Source of the DNA: Rotaria sp. Silwood1
Lineage: Eukaryota; Rotifera; Eurotatoria; Philodinida; Philodinidae
Assembly (NCBI GenBank): GCA_905250075.1
Contig: CAJNOP010000036.1
Span: forward strand, 805,631 to 869,630
Direction: 5' to 3'
DNA: 64,000 bases
Positions 46,052 through 60,600 of this stretch are shown in pieces. The first letter of the stretch is position 1, and each line of letters begins with the position of its first letter. Made by a program: the position numbers and the translations under genes. A model generated the notes under the pieces. It worked only from the letters and a program-made list of their open reading frames with translations, ran no database searches and was not told the origin of the DNA.

Positions 46052-48266
46052 TTATCGATGACTTCGTCCTGGTAATCTTAATAACTGAATAAATGTCAAT
46101 ATAAAAAAAAAGAAAGTAATAGCAGCTAATGCTACAAAATTTTTCCATAAATCCCATGTTGTAGAATAATCAATTTTATTATTATCAAGAATAATTTCAC
46201 CTTTGATAGAACAAATATTTGTATTATTCATTGGACAAAATGTTAATTGAGTAAATTCATTTATAGTAATTACATTTGATGCATAACGAAAAAGACTAAC
46301 CCATTTAATCCAAGCAAGAAATTTGACTATATTTGTTACATCAACAAGATATCCTGTAAATACAAGCATGACAACACAAAATGAAGCTGCAACTAAATTA
46401 GCAACACCTAAATAAATAACATATAAATCATTATATTGATATTCAATATAATAATAACAATCTTACCTATTGTTTCTACACTTGCCGAAACAAAAAAACA
46501 TAATGATGCTGAACAAACAGATGTAGCAAATATAGCTAATAGATATATAAAAAATTTTTTAACTGATTGTTGAAATTGTATCATAAAATATGAAATTAAT
46601 GAAAAAACAATTGAAGGAAATGATCGTAATAGAAGAATATCACACATTAATTTTGATATAAAATATGTTGAAACACGATAATAACCACTTGTATGTTCAT
46701 GTGCAAATAATACACGTTCTTTAATAAATAATTCTAATGCCGATAAATTTATAAATACTTCATTTGAAACAATAAAAAATATAGCACCTAAACGATTTTT
46801 AACTCCATTCTCAAATGTATAATCCGTATTCATATAGAGAAAACCAACAAGTATTGCTAAACATATTGGAACAATTGTTTGCATTATCATTAATGTACTA
46901 TTTCGAAATGAATTACGAAATGCTCGTTGTGATACATACCACATTTCAATTAAACATGGACGAGACATAACTTTAACTTGTTTATTTAATGTTCCATCTG
47001 ATGATTTACTTACATCTTGAATTTGTTGTTGAATTGAATCATAAATAGATGATTTAATAAAAACACTATTTAAATATTGACAAATTTTATCTTTTCTTTG
47101 ATCATTTTCAGTATCAATATCATCTATAGGATATGACATATGTCTTATATCTTGACATACATCTAAAATGAAATCAGCTGGATTATCATGTTCTTCACAT
47201 GTTAAACCAATTGAAGAAAAAAATGGAAGAACATCATGTCTTGAACCATGATAAATACAATGACCAGCACCAATTAAAAATAAATTATCAAATAATTTAA
47301 ATATTGAATAACGAGGTTGATGAATTGATAATATAATTGTATCTTCAAAAATAAAATAAAAAAAAAATATATATTTTACATAGAAATCATTTATTTTAAC
47401 TTACGTCCTTTTTGAGAAAGTTGAGATAAACATTCTATTATATTATTAGCCGTTGATGAATCAAGACCTTCCCAATAAACAAAATGTTTTTTTATTTTTA
47501 AATAATTAAAATAAACAATTTGAATATTGTTAGTTTTAAGATTTTTACTAGACTATGAAATGATAGAATTTTTTTATAATATTCATGTTTTCATCATAGA
47601 ATTTTTGTAAGAAATAATGAAATCATTCAAATTAAAATTGAACTTACCACTTGTTGGTTCATCTAAAAAGAGAACTGTAGGTGATAAAACTAATTCCATG
47701 CCAATATTTGTTCGTTTTCGTTCTCCACCAGATACTCGTCGATTACTTTGAGAACCTATTTTTGAATTAGCACATTTTTCTAATTGTAATTGTGAAATAA
47801 CAAGATTAACAATATTAATTTTAGCTTTAAAAGATATATTTCGTGGTAATCGAAGATTTGCTGAAAACATTAAATTTTCTCTAACTGTTAATGTTTCACT
47901 AAGTATATCATCTTGAACGACATAACCTATTCTTGAATTAATATCTTGTCTATATGGTTGTCCATCTAAAAGTATTTCTCCTGTTAAACCTTGTCGATCT
48001 TTTCGATTAGCTAGTATATCTAATAATGTTGATTTTCCACTTCCAGTTGGTCCAAGAATTGCATTCATGCCTGGTTTAAAAATTCCAGTTACATTATAAA
48101 GAATTTGTTTTTGTTGATTTTCGAAACAAGATTCAGAAAATAAATTGTACCATTTTTTTGATGAAATCGTATAATTTAATGAATCAAAACTTATTGTTGA
48201 ACCATGTATGCGTTTGTTTTCATCTGGTTTTAACATTACCATTGTTTGATTATCTTCAATACTCAT
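46052..48266 (-). CDS. ABC transporter G-family half-transporter (ABCG2-like)
   Basis: Four exons (47648-48266, 47405-47467, 46467-47342 and 46052-46407) sum to 1,914 nt, giving 637 residues, close to the usual 640-680 for ABCG half-transporters. The order is ATPase then membrane domain, the reverse layout typical of subfamily G. Walker A is GPTGSGKST (72-80), the Q-loop VVQDD lies at about 116-120, the signature VSGGERKR at 178-185, Walker B VLFLDEP at 198-204, and the H-loop TIILSIHQPRYS comes after the second splice. The D-loop TSGLDSSTA is split by the first intron. Six hydrophobic segments follow, with FRNSFRNSTLMIMQTIVP opening TM1 and an extracellular loop containing NNTNICS before the last TM. 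It should dimerise and export lipids or xenobiotics at a membrane. All catalytic motifs are intact. Confidence 0.93.
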
Positions 48267-50097
48267 TCTTAATTGTTTCTTTTATTTATGAGTAAAACGC
48301 AAATCTGAAAACAAAAAAAAAAAAGAACAATCATTATTCGAATCATCAAATTTTATTAATGGAATATCTTTTTTTTCTTCAGTTTAATATGCTCTATTAA
48401 TTTAATCTTCTATGATTTAAAATTTATAAAAAAAAAAAAAATAATTCATAAGTGCAATGTTAGTTAATTATCAGAAAAGTCTTCATTGTATCAGTACTTA
48501 CACTAAACATGATGATTAATGAATATATAATGCTTTTCTGTTAGATTTATTTATTAGGAAATATATTCTCTCAGCTTTGTTTTTTATTCTTATACATGAG
48601 ATTAGTCACATAATAATAATGATTTGAAACATGAAAAATTTCTAAAAATAGAACATAGATTAGCTTTTGATTTCTACTTATTTACTAATTTAGTCTGACA
48701 GTTAGATGTTAAGCAAAGACAAGTAACAGTAAAAATTAACGAATTATTATATATGAATAGGTATGTTTCAACCTTTAATTTTACATATTGGTGTTGTTTC
48801 TTAAGTTTTGTTTTCAAAACAGTTTTTATTCCTTCATAAAATGCGATAAGAAATAATGATTGACAATAAAAAAACATAAAACTCATGTTACCTCTTATAG
48901 AATGACGGTGATGATTTCGATTAAGTAGAATAAATTAAAGATCAATATCTTTATATTTATTTTTTACAATAAAATATTTGAATGGCTTCTCAATTCATTT
49001 TTCAAAGTTATTTGTTATGTTTCACTGCTAAATAAATCCGTTCTTATACAATTAATATGAAAATGAAAAGAATTTAAAGTATCAAAATTTATGACAAATC
49101 AATTCAAAGCTCGAACAGAGTTTAAAAGATGTTAGAATCTGTTAAATGCAATGGAAAGAATTATTAGCTATTCTCATTTTGAGTATTGAAGTGATTAATT
49201 TTACTAAATAGATTGAATTAAAAAACAAGTTGTAAAACAGTCATACATCATTTTCCAAAAATAAACAATATATTGATTATCATATATCAAATTTAATAAT
49301 GAACGTTATACATACTATTTATATATAGTATCATATTTTGTAATTGATTAAAAGTACAAAACTTATATGATATAATCCGTATTCCAAATTGATAGTCCAC
49401 TAGAAAATCTATTATAGGCTTTCTTCAAACAACAACCTAATAATTATATTATAGGCGTCAATGAATGAAATGATCTAAACATTGTGCAGTAGAAATTGAC
49501 TAATTGTCTTCACTTATATGCTTGCAACACAAAAACATACATTTTTTTTCTTCTTACAATAAGCACAAGTTTTTTTTTTGTATAAATATTATGAAGGACG
49601 TCGAGAGTAAGCGAAAGAAAAGAAAAAAAAAAATTGACTTACTCAATCCATTTGAATACTTATCAATGTTGTCACAATTCACGTAGAATGTTGTTAAGCA
49701 ACAGAATAAAAAAGGATTTTTTTTTTACAGACGATCGAACAAATAATAAGAGAGTCCGATCAAAATTATTGGTTTACTTTCAAATTGATATTCCTTGCAC
49801 AATTCAAGGTTTCAGATACAGTCAACAGGCTTTCCTTTTTATCTATTCAAAAATCATTCAACCGAACCAAACCTTTGTTGGATTAATGACAACACAATGA
49901 TTGATACACCTTTTCTTTGTTCAGTTACAGACGACAAAAAAAACCTTTTCATAGACATACAAATAATGATTGAGAATGATTCTTTTCTCGTCTGAAGCGA
50001 CTGTTTTAGATCAAGTCTTCAAGTTAAACTATGTCTAAGCTATTGCTATATTATTTCAAACAAGTATAGTCTTGAAATACCATCCCAGGAAAAGCTT
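48267..50097. other. Upstream flank of the ABCG gene; no other gene seen
   Basis: Runs of A at 48309-48323 and 48427-48440 and AT-rich sequence. Plus-strand frames at 49504-49995 overlap in different registers and have no domain features. An untranslated first exon of the transporter could lie here. Confidence 0.45.
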
Positions 50098-50104
50098 ATA
50101 TAAG
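50098..50104 (+). promoter_or_regulatory. TATA-like box upstream of a small secreted-peptide ORF
   Basis: TATATAA 34-40 nt before the ATG at 50138, close to the TATA-to-start spacing of the WAP-like gene (49 nt). Confidence 0.35.
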
Positions 50105-50137
50105 TGTTTACCATTCTTTAGCTAATTTTTTTTCAAA

Positions 50138-50275
50138 ATGTTTCTGTTGGAATATACTACTATAAAACTTATTCTTTTATTGTTTGTTGAATTAATCCTT
50201 CGTTTTGAAGACCATAAAAATATCTGCCCTAATCAGTGCTTCGGAATGCCTTTACTGCCTTCTATACAATGCTAA
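50138..50275 (+). CDS. Possible small secreted cysteine-containing peptide (45 aa)
   Basis: An ATG opens a 45-residue frame, MFLLEYTTIKLILLLFVELI then LRFEDHKNICPNQCFGMPLL and PSIQC, ending at TAA. The first 22 residues form a hydrophobic leader and the rest holds three cysteines, the layout of a tiny secreted peptide. A TATA box sits 34 nt upstream. I do not recognise a family; the ICPNQC segment is loosely WAP-like. An odd number of cysteines and the abrupt end allow that this is the first part of a decayed gene. Confidence 0.35.
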   Translation: MFLLEYTTIKLILLLFVELILRFEDHKNICPNQCFGMPLLPSIQC

Positions 50276-50484
50276 GATTTCAAAGTTCAAGCAACAAAAG
50301 ACATTATTAATAATTATTAGTTTCTTAAAATTTTTCACTACATTTTAATCATTTATCTAAAGAAGCATATGTGTTATTGAAAGCAGCTCTTAATATTTTA
50401 GAGAGCATTGTTGCTTCCTACTAGTAAGAAAATATCGTCTATCTTGATTAGAGTTTCGCTTAAAGTATAAGTAGAACTATAACC
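50276..50484. other. Intergenic, nothing seen
   Basis: Short AT-rich stretch between the small ORF and the palindromic element; no frame or repeat of note. Confidence 0.5.
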
Positions 50485-50852
50485 CATGTGAAAAAAATAA
50501 GGGGAACAATCAGATTAAAAAGTTGATTAAAAAATGATTAAAAATCGATTATAATCAAAAAAGCCAAATTTTCATCGATTATTCCTATTATTTTCGAGTA
50601 CAATCGATTACAATTTGTGCAAAAAATATCGATTTTTTGCCACAGAAAATCGTAAAACCTTCAATCGAATTCCTTAGATTTTCAACGATTATAATCAATT
50701 ATTTTCTTGAACATTTAATCGATTATAATCGAAAATAATAGGAATAATTGATGAAAATTTGGCTTTTTTGATTATATTTAATTATAATCGATTCCTAATC
50801 GATTTTTTAATCCATTTTAATCTGATTATTCCCCTTATTTTTTTTTCACATG
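50485..50852. mobile_element. Palindromic MITE-like element rich in CGATTATAATCG, 368 bp
   Basis: The left end is CATGTGAAAAAAATAAGGGG (50485-50504) and the right end is its near-exact reverse complement, ending CACATG at 50852. The arms remain complementary with small indels for about 115-125 bases, covering AATCAGATTAAAA, AAAAAGCCAAATTTTCATCG and CCTATTATTTTCGA. The self-complementary motif CGATTATAATCG and its variants (ATCGATT, AATCGATT) recur at least eight times in both arms and the spacer. There is no coding sequence. I could not find a target duplication. Confidence 0.8.
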
Positions 50853-53800
50853 AGAAGATGATGAGTATCATGTTGTTATTGAAATCGATTGTTTTCATCT
50901 CTCAAACCCATCGTATAAAAGAAACTGTACAAAAGCAGGTCATGTACCTGATTTATTATGAATTTTAATGAAACCTTGTCTCTATGTAACTTTCGCTCAT
51001 TGAAACAAAACAAAATAAGAACAACTAGATCAATATTCATATATTGTATATTTAAATATCGAATACATGAATATTAAAGTGGTTGCTCTTATTTCTTTTT
51101 TACTCTAGGGAACATCTATTATAGTTTGATACTGTGCATAAAAAGATTTTAAAAGCTCAAATCTTTTTGGCTTTTTTCACTATTTAATTCAAGTTCTATA
51201 TAGTCGAAGTTTCATTGAAATTCATGATATATATTGATCATATGGTTTGTTTTTGTATAGTCTCTTTCGTTCTACAGTTCATAAGTTTGAAGAACATTGC
51301 ATCGTCATCTACGAGCTAGTCAGAGCTGTGAGCCACAGAATATTTGTTTAGTGGTATGGATGTCAATTAAAATCGATCAGACTAAATTATGCTACACTTT
51401 AATTATCTCATATCATGACATTCATATATGACAGTCGATTAGTAAATACCTTCGTTTGATTATTGTAGTAGTGAAGTGAATGTTCTACTTCAATATTATA
51501 ACATTTCCTAGCACTTTTCGAAAAAACTTCGCAGAAACTATTAATTTTTATGCGAGTTTTTCAAAAAAAAAAGTATGCAAAAACGCAATGGATTTGAGGC
51601 TAGTTGTCACGAATTATTATTCGGATCGGGCGTGTAAACTTGTCAATTACTAATCTACTTAATATCTCTTGTAATCATATACAAGAGACTTTCATATGAC
51701 AGTAATGTCATGATGACTTCCAATAACAAAAAATAAATCTTCATTTCTTGATAAATTATGATTGTTTTCGGTTTAATTATTGATTAATAATTGATAGAAA
51801 CATGATGATCAGATATATATTAAAAAAAAAAAAGAAATAAACTATTCAGGGAATCATTTCTCATCATTTACATGTCAATTCAGTTAGCAGCTTTAAGTGA
51901 ATCATCTATAAAGAGAATTATCATGGATAACTTCAATTTTATATAAGTGGTACTATAAAAATTTTCTTATGAGCCTTTTAGATGAATATTCAACAGCTGA
52001 CTCTAGCATTTCTTTTTATATTATTACTTCTAATGTACAATGTACTATTGCATTATACATTGGATAAGATCAGAGAAGTGGGTTTTGAGACCGTCTGTTC
52101 TGAGGCCAATAATGACTTGCTCTGACATATTTCGTTTCGTATTGTCGTTGAAATTTGAATATAAAAAAAATAGAAAAAGTTCTGTTAAGTTAAATCTATA
52201 GAATATACTAGGTTTGAATATGATTTCATATAATCTTTTGCCAAAACTTCGTTGATATATCATGTTTTTCGAAGTTCTACATTGTCATAGTGAAAAGTGA
52301 GACTTCATACATCGGTTTTTTTATATAACAGATTAAATAGTTTGAAAATTTCCGATAGGCAGCTATTGACAATCAAATTATTGAAAGGCTATATTATTAC
52401 TGTAATTTTCACTATATTGTATTGTATTTGTATTAATTAAGTAAAATAATGATTATGTTTAGATGAAAATAGTATTCAATTTTTTTTGGTTCTTTATTTG
52501 AAGGTTACGGTTTCCTGTATGTCGAATAATATAGTCATATTACAGATGAGTTCTGTTTTTCTGGTTGCATGTTTCAATATCTCCGATTGTATTAATATTG
52601 GCATTGTTTTGTTGTATCTCGTTTTTTATTTCTAACACGATCTACATTATTTTTCTAAACAACATTATTGTGGTGTCGCCTTGAAGAACTATTGCGACAT
52701 GGCTTCGATTATATTTCATCTGTATTGACTTGTTTTGTTAAAGTTGTCGTTCATTAAATTCGTATTACAATAATTTTATATTATCAATCAAATAACTAAA
52801 AATTCATAGTTAAACAATGAGAAGATAATAATTTTTTTGTCATTTATCGTACTCTAATCAATACTGATCTATTACTCACTAGTTGATTACTACGTACTAT
52901 ACTTCTAATTTTGTTAATCTTCTGTATTTCAATGATTTTGACTGATGCATCATGACAGGATTGAGTTTACGAAGAATCTTATTGCTCATAAGTCAATTAA
53001 TTATTATTTTTTCTGAAATTTCGATGCTTTGAATTTAGCTTTTGTGATGGGAGGATAAGTTATTCTGACTTATGAGATTTCTTATTCTTTGTTTTATTCT
53101 TGCATCTAGAGTCATCTGTTCTATATAATTAGTACAGTATTCAATACATTCATCCATAGTATTTACAGGTATCTAAGTTTGCATCAAATGCTATTTAGAG
53201 ACTTCACAGACTTATTGAGTCGATCCCATGACAACCAACGTTATAAATTTGAAATAATATTAAAGCATTGTTCTGTTTAAACTTAGATAGTATAACAATG
53301 TTGTAGAATTCAAAAGATTTCTTATACTATCATTTCAATCCGAAATCAAATTTTCTTTTTTTTTACTTCAAGATGGATTTAAGTAGACGGTTGTATCTAA
53401 TTTTTCATGGTAACATTTTCTGACTGATATAATACAAAAAAAAAGTGTATTTATTGAAATGATATAAAATGAGATTCGATTGATTTATGAATTCTCTTCA
53501 TCGACAAAACAACTATGTCAAACACGCATAGTCGTTAACGACCATATAAAAAGAAATACGGTGATTAACGGAGAAAAAAACAATGCTCGTTGATTCTCTG
53601 CGCAGTCGGAAGCCGTATACAATCTTCGTTTAGTTCCATTTTCTTTCGTCTATCATCATAGGGCTTCGTAAAAGGTCATGAAGACATAATATAGTAAAAT
53701 ATGGTCGTTGACACATGTATATAAACTGTGTACTCGTCAATCTGACTAACAGTTTCAATATTGCTACACTATTCTATGACCTATATGTGATTATCTGATA

Positions 53801-54635
53801 TTTTTCTAACAACTCTTTATTATTTATAATTCATGAGTCAACTTTTCTTTGTGCTTGTAACATTCATATTTTGCTTAGCTAAGGATTGAAGTCTTTTCAA
53901 AATGCTCGTAGAACTCCTAACATAACATATGAGTTGCTCATAAAAGCTGTGCATAATGTCGTTATCAAGAAGAAATCAAGTTTCTTCAATTACACGTTGT
54001 TGATATCAACTAATCGATAGTAAATTATTGGACATTGAAAAACTTTGTCTTGCTGAATATATGAATGAATGTTGTTTGTTTTTGAAAATATATTCAGAAC
54101 GAGGAATATGGTATTCATAAACGATTGTATATACTAATGTACGATCATTAGAATAGGTGTAGACAGTAGTATGTGATTGGAAAAGCCAAAGATGTGTATG
54201 AAGAGAAGATTTACATCTAACGTCATATCATTTTTCATGATATCTAATGACAAGAAAAACCATTTGTTCTTGAGTCGACTTTTATAAAAAACAAAAATAA
54301 TGCATTCACGATATGATGACATAGAAATAATATCATTTAATAAGATAGACATTTTTTAGCAATAATTTTGCTTGATAATGTTGTAAAAAGAAAAGTAATA
54401 CTAAGTGTGAACAACAGAAAAGAATTCATTTTCAAATAGAAATTAAAATCTCTTAATATATTTGCAATAATTAGTTTAAAGAATTCTCATTTCTCGTTTG
54501 CTATTATATTACTAATAATATTCAATTATTCCAATTTATATTCTTTTTAAAAACCGGCAAAATGAAAAATACAAAAAAAAAAAAATTATATATATATATC
54601 AAGGCATCAGATAACATAATTTCATATATATTCTT
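50853..54635. other. Large intergenic stretch, no gene seen
   Basis: About 3.8 kb of AT-rich sequence. Minus-strand frames at 52045-52263 and 54134-54352 (72 codons) lack recognisable features. A small imperfect hairpin (GAAAAAACTTCGCA / TGCGAGTTTTTC) lies near 51519-51561. The right edge is the 3' flank of the dynein gene. Confidence 0.5.
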
Positions 54636-57600
54636 TTAAAGATGAGGTTTATCAATTGATAAAAAAATAATAAGTTCAGATTTATCTTTTGTATCATTAT
54701 GAACAATTGGAAGATAACATGGAATATTTTTATCATTCATATTCAATGTAATAGCCGATATCACCGTTATATCATTTGGAGATGTTTCATCAAGATAAAT
54801 CATAGCATCTTTTTTCTTCGTATTTGATGTTGAATGAACACCTGATACAGTAACAAGATTAGTTGTTTCTGTTTTTCCATCATATTTCAACTAGAATATA
54901 AATCTTTCATAGAAGATTCTTCATTAATTTAATAGAATAACTTACATGAAAGACATGATTCTTATCTTGTTTTCGAGTTTGTTCAAGACGCATTACATGA
55001 ATAAATTGTTTTCGTCTTCGAATAAATTTCAAATTAATATTATTTGATTTCATTTCAGCAAGATTTTTTAAAGCTAAACCATAATTTTCAACAAAATTTT
55101 TAATATTAGTATTTGAATTATATAAAATTGAATGAATAAATGAATCTGTATCGGATAGAGAAATATCAATACCAGCTAAAACTTCTAATAAATATTCCAT
55201 TTGATGACATAAATTATTTTGTATTGATTCTAATAAATGATATTCAATATAAATAAATAAATCAATTAATGATGAACATATTGAATGATGTTGAAAACTA
55301 TAAATTGAACGAAAATGAGTTAAATAACTACGAATAATTGATTCAACAAGAAGCATATCATCATTTTTTGTTGATAAATTTTTTTCATTTAATAATATTA
55401 TTTTTCCAAATAAACGTTCAAATATTAAGAATAGATTATTATTATTATTCATTGTTTGTAATGGATTAGATATGAGTTTTATTAGATTTAATGGATCATT
55501 ACTCTATATATATATATATTAAATAAAATAAAATAAATTGTAATAAGAAAAAAAAAATACTTGTTTTATATAATTAATTAATATTTGTTCATCTTGATTT
55601 TGAATATAATTTCTATAATCAATCATATTGATTTGTTTTGTATCAAAACAATGTTTTAAATCAATATAAAAATCATTTTCTATAAAACTATATATAAATA
55701 GAAAATTTAATAGAATATATATTTTAAAAATTAAAAAAAAAATTACTTCATTGAATTATTTGAAAAAATTTTTTTTGTAATTATATAACTATGAATATTA
55801 ATAATTGATTCAATTTGTTTTTCAAAATTTTGAAATTTTTTTTCTAATAAAATTTTTTGTTGTTGTTGTAAACGAAGTTGAAATGATGATTGAGTTGAAT
55901 CACTTAAATAAACTTGTAAACATCGTTGAATTAACCATACTTAAAATAATAATATATAAATTGAAAACAATTTATAAAACAACAACAAAAAAAAGAATAT
56001 CTTTTATTTTAAAACTTACAAGGTACTTTAGATGAATATGAAGGATCACAAATAAGCCAAATTTTATTATCAATTGATGATAAAATAAAATCCTAAATAG
56101 AAATATAAAAATTTATATTTATTTTTTAATTTAATTTTTTTTTTTTGTTTTTACTCGAATTTGTAAAAGATCATCATTGAATAAATGAATATCTGTTATA
56201 ATTAACCAACAATCTTTTTTACTTTGAATAAAACGATTTAAACGTTTTTTATCAATTGATGAAACAAGTCGAAGAGATTGTTTCATTTTATTAGCTAACA
56301 TTCGAATTTCATCAATTGGATCAACAAAAGCAGATGAACCTATACAAACAAAAACAAAAGAAATATTTCAGAATAATTATATTATTATTAAATTTATTAC
56401 TTGTCCAAACAAGAATTATATTATTCATTGGTTTAAGAATTTCACTACTTGTTATTTGATAAACATCATTAATTGGTGATAATGATTTATCATGTAAAAG
56501 ACCACCATAATGATAAATCAAGAATGTAGGAATTAATTCAAAAATCTAAATAAATAAATAAATAAAACAAAGAAATAAATTATTTAGAGACTTTTTCAGG
56601 TTGTAAAATAATTGAAAGAATAAAACGATCAATAATTGACATAGTTGTTGTTTTTTCTAATGGAGATTTATTAATAAAATCAAGTTTTATTGTTGAATAT
56701 AAATATTCTTTCCATTCATGTTGATAATCAATTAAATTTTGAGATAAATTTGGATATTTTTTATTAATTTCATTTGAAAAACATAATAACCATGAATGAT
56801 TATTTATAAATAATGGTCGTTTTTGATCATCAAGAAAATTTGGTATTATTTTTTGATTTATTGGATTTAATTGATTAATAATAAATTGAAATAATTCTAT
56901 ATATTCAATATTATCTTGTTTAATTAATGCAAATAATATAAGTAAACATTGAAGATAATTATTTGACATAGATGATGAAAGATAAGAATAAATTGATTCA
57001 AAACAACGTAAATAAGTTTCTCGTGCATGAACTTTACTAATCATATCCAAACTTTCATTATTTATATTTGAATTTATTTCAATTTTTCGTGATAAATTAT
57101 TTGTTACAATTTGTATAAACCATTTTATTGAAATTTTTAATTCAATATTACAATTTCGTATTAATATATATAGTTGTGTTAAATTTTTAGCTGTTTCTCT
57201 ATAAGCTTCACAACCTGTTCTTAAATATAATATATCACGTTGAACTTGATGTTCATTAAGAGAATTTTCAATTGATATTTGATCATGATGAAAATTATTT
57301 AATATTGTTAATAAATCTTCTGAATCAATTGTTAAATTTTCTTTTGTTTCAAGTATATCAATTAATTTTTCCTAGAAAAAAAAAACAAAAATTAGAATTT
57401 AATTTATTTTATTAATAAAAACAAATTTACTCGTCGTTGAAATTTTTCATTTAATGCAATTAAATAATTTCGTTGATTTGTACGAATTTGTTGAATTATA
57501 TTATTTTGACATTTTAATTCAACAAGACGAAGCCAAAGATCATGTTCGATTTTATTTAAACTTAAACTCATATCAATTAAAGGACTTTTTAATGAAATAT

Positions 57601-60600
57601 TTTTCCATTCTAAATTTATTAGAAACAAAAAATTTTCGATTTAGAATATTTTGTTTTTTTTTGTCCTCTTGTATATTTAAATACATACGTAATCGATCAA
57701 TTTGACGAAAATTAAATATTAAACGAAATGATGAATTAATAAAGATTTCTTGATCACCAAAACGATATAAATTTGGAAATGTTAATGGATATTCTTCTCG
57801 TCTTGATGACCAACAAAGAAATCGATATAAAAATGGATTTAATTTTAAAAAATCACATTCATCAATTATTACAATTACACCTAAATATAACAATATATGT
57901 TATAAAATATTCTACAAATCATTATACTATATTATTCAATTTGTACCAGAGATGGATAAAGTCGCACCGCGCCTCCCCGCGCTGTTGCTCACGCCTACGC
58001 TACACTAGTCTGAGCTTTGATGAGCGCATGCTTAGAGCATCCCGGTATTCGGTGGAGTTTGAGAAACTGATTGGTAGAGCAAAGAGAAAGAGAGATGTGC
58101 GTAGCGCCTAGGCGCGGGGAGGTGGTGGTGCGATTTTGTCCATCTCTGATTTGTACAACTCCTTCTATATATACTATTTTATAAGAGAACTCAATTTTCT
58201 ATTACAACAAAATAATTTGATGATTTTGTTCTGTAGACAATGATATTCCTAAGATAAATAGTACGTAAAGAGACAATCATGATAACAGTCAACATTCAAC
58301 AGAAAAAAACAATACTTCGTCAGTAGACCAAAAGAAATTATTTAAGAAACTTCTACTAAGGAACAAATGAAAACTCTGTAGACTACTGTATTCAAAAGCA
58401 TATCAAAACTATCTACAAGAACTTCTTATAACTATGTATATCAAACTTGAGTTCATTGAATATGATTCTTCTCTATAATAAAGCTCAAATATTTTATTTT
58501 ATTTTACTCTGATATCCATATAATGAAATGAAATGAATTATTTTTCTATTCAGTAATCTCCACGTCTATGTCAGTCTTCTTATAGAATTCTCAATTCAAA
58601 TTTATCATAAAGCCCATTGAAATATTTTCCAGTGTTGAAATTTAGAATCAGTAATTCTAATCAATTATTTGCCATGGTTGACAACGAAAAAGAAGAGTAT
58701 CAATTTAAATATTGATTATATAAACAAAATTTTATGATTGAAACTAAAAATTTTTGTCTTTGATATTATTCATGCATAGAAAAAAAAACAGATTTTATCT
58801 TTGAAATAAAATTCGTGAAATTAATCAAATTTTAATATATGATCTATCAGAGAAAAGTTTAATTGAATGTGTGATTTTTTTATAAAAGATGATCTATGCA
58901 ATAATATAGATATTGATATAATATGAATTAAGTTTAGTATGATGTGATATATTGAATAGTGTGTATGATATAAATATATTACCAAAAAACATAGCAGTTA
59001 ATAAATCTTTATCAAAATCTTCTGTTTGTTTTCCTGATAAATGAATAATATTATTTTCTGGTCTTTGATATTGTTCAAGAGAAAATTCCGGTATTGAAAC
59101 TAAATATTTATTTTTTTCTAAATCAGATAAAGTAACTGATACAGCTGATTTTGATAATAGCATTCTAAAATCAAAATAAATCAATGAAATAAAATATATT
59201 ATATTTAATATCAAAAGAACAAACGATGTAGCTGGTCTTGAAATAGCTGTTGATGATTCCCAAAGTGAAGATTTTTCTGTTATTTCAGTAATATATGTTT
59301 TACTTGAACTAATACGTGAATAAAGTTGTGTTCGATCTTGAAGACTTCCAATACGAGTATCAGCTGATGGTAAATTAACTTGATTTTGTTTATATTCATA
59401 ATATAATTCAATTTCTAAAATAAATCAAAAAAAAATTTATTAATTATTCATTTTCTTATGTTTAAATTAAATTATTTTAACCATGATTAGCTTTTTCAAT
59501 AAATGTATTTTTAAAATTAATTAATAAATCATTCCATGTAGATATATCATCTTCTGGATTATTAATAAATAAAATAAATGTATTATCAAGTTGATTAGTT
59601 AAATTAATTCCATTTAAAAGTGAATTTTGATCAGCTATTGATGATAATTCTTGTTTTAATAAATAATCATTTAATTCTAAATAAAAAAAAACAAAAATAA
59701 TGTTTAAATAAGATATAAGAAAAAGCAAAAAAAAGACCTTTTTGATTAATAATAATATTAAGTGGATTAAAATCAGTTTGTATAGGTAAAATTTTTTCAA
59801 AAATTTTCGTTTGCCATTGAAATAATAATTGTTGACGTTGATCAATATTAAATTGTGATAAATAAGAAAAATAAAGAGCAATTAGAAGTGCATCAGTAAA
59901 TGATGTTTTTTGATTTGATTTTCCTTGATCAACTTGTTCTTGCCAATATTGAATATCATCATCAATTAATTTAAGCATTGAACGTGTTTTATCAATTGTA
60001 GATTGAAAACTATTTTGTCGTTTTTTCTTTGATTGAATTTCAGTTGATTGAGAACGACGTTCTAATATTAATTGAGATAATTCTTCTCGTAATTTTTCAG
60101 CTCGAATACGTTTTTCACCCAAAATATGTTGACGCTAAAGAACAAAAAAAAACATAAATTTCAATTATATTAATTTTTGTAAATATTCAAATCAACTAAA
60201 ATATACAAACAGAAAATTTTCTTTTAGAATAAGTAATACTGTAATGCGTTGGAATAAGAGTTTTTTTCTTTCACAAAAAAAACAAAGCGTTTTCTTAGCT
60301 TTTATGATTACTAATATCTATTGAATTTTCTACATTACATAACAAATAAACTCATGAAGTAAAATATTTTCTTAATTAAAAAAAAACATAATAAGAAGAA
60401 GCAAAGATTACTTTCATCACATATGCATTCATTGAGTGATAATCTTTGCTTGACATTTTAATTCATAAATTTCGAAAGATCTTTTTTTAGTATTTGACTT
60501 TTTTCTAATCTGAGGAAGGATAATAAGTTTTAGTGAAAATTCTTTTTTTTGTTTTAAATATTGATTTTTCATAGGAAAAGGTTTTGTATTTTTATTTTCT

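Noticed and set aside
57573..58111. Frames reading across the dynein intron on both strands
   Set aside because: They are shadows of dynein exons and the GC-rich MITE.
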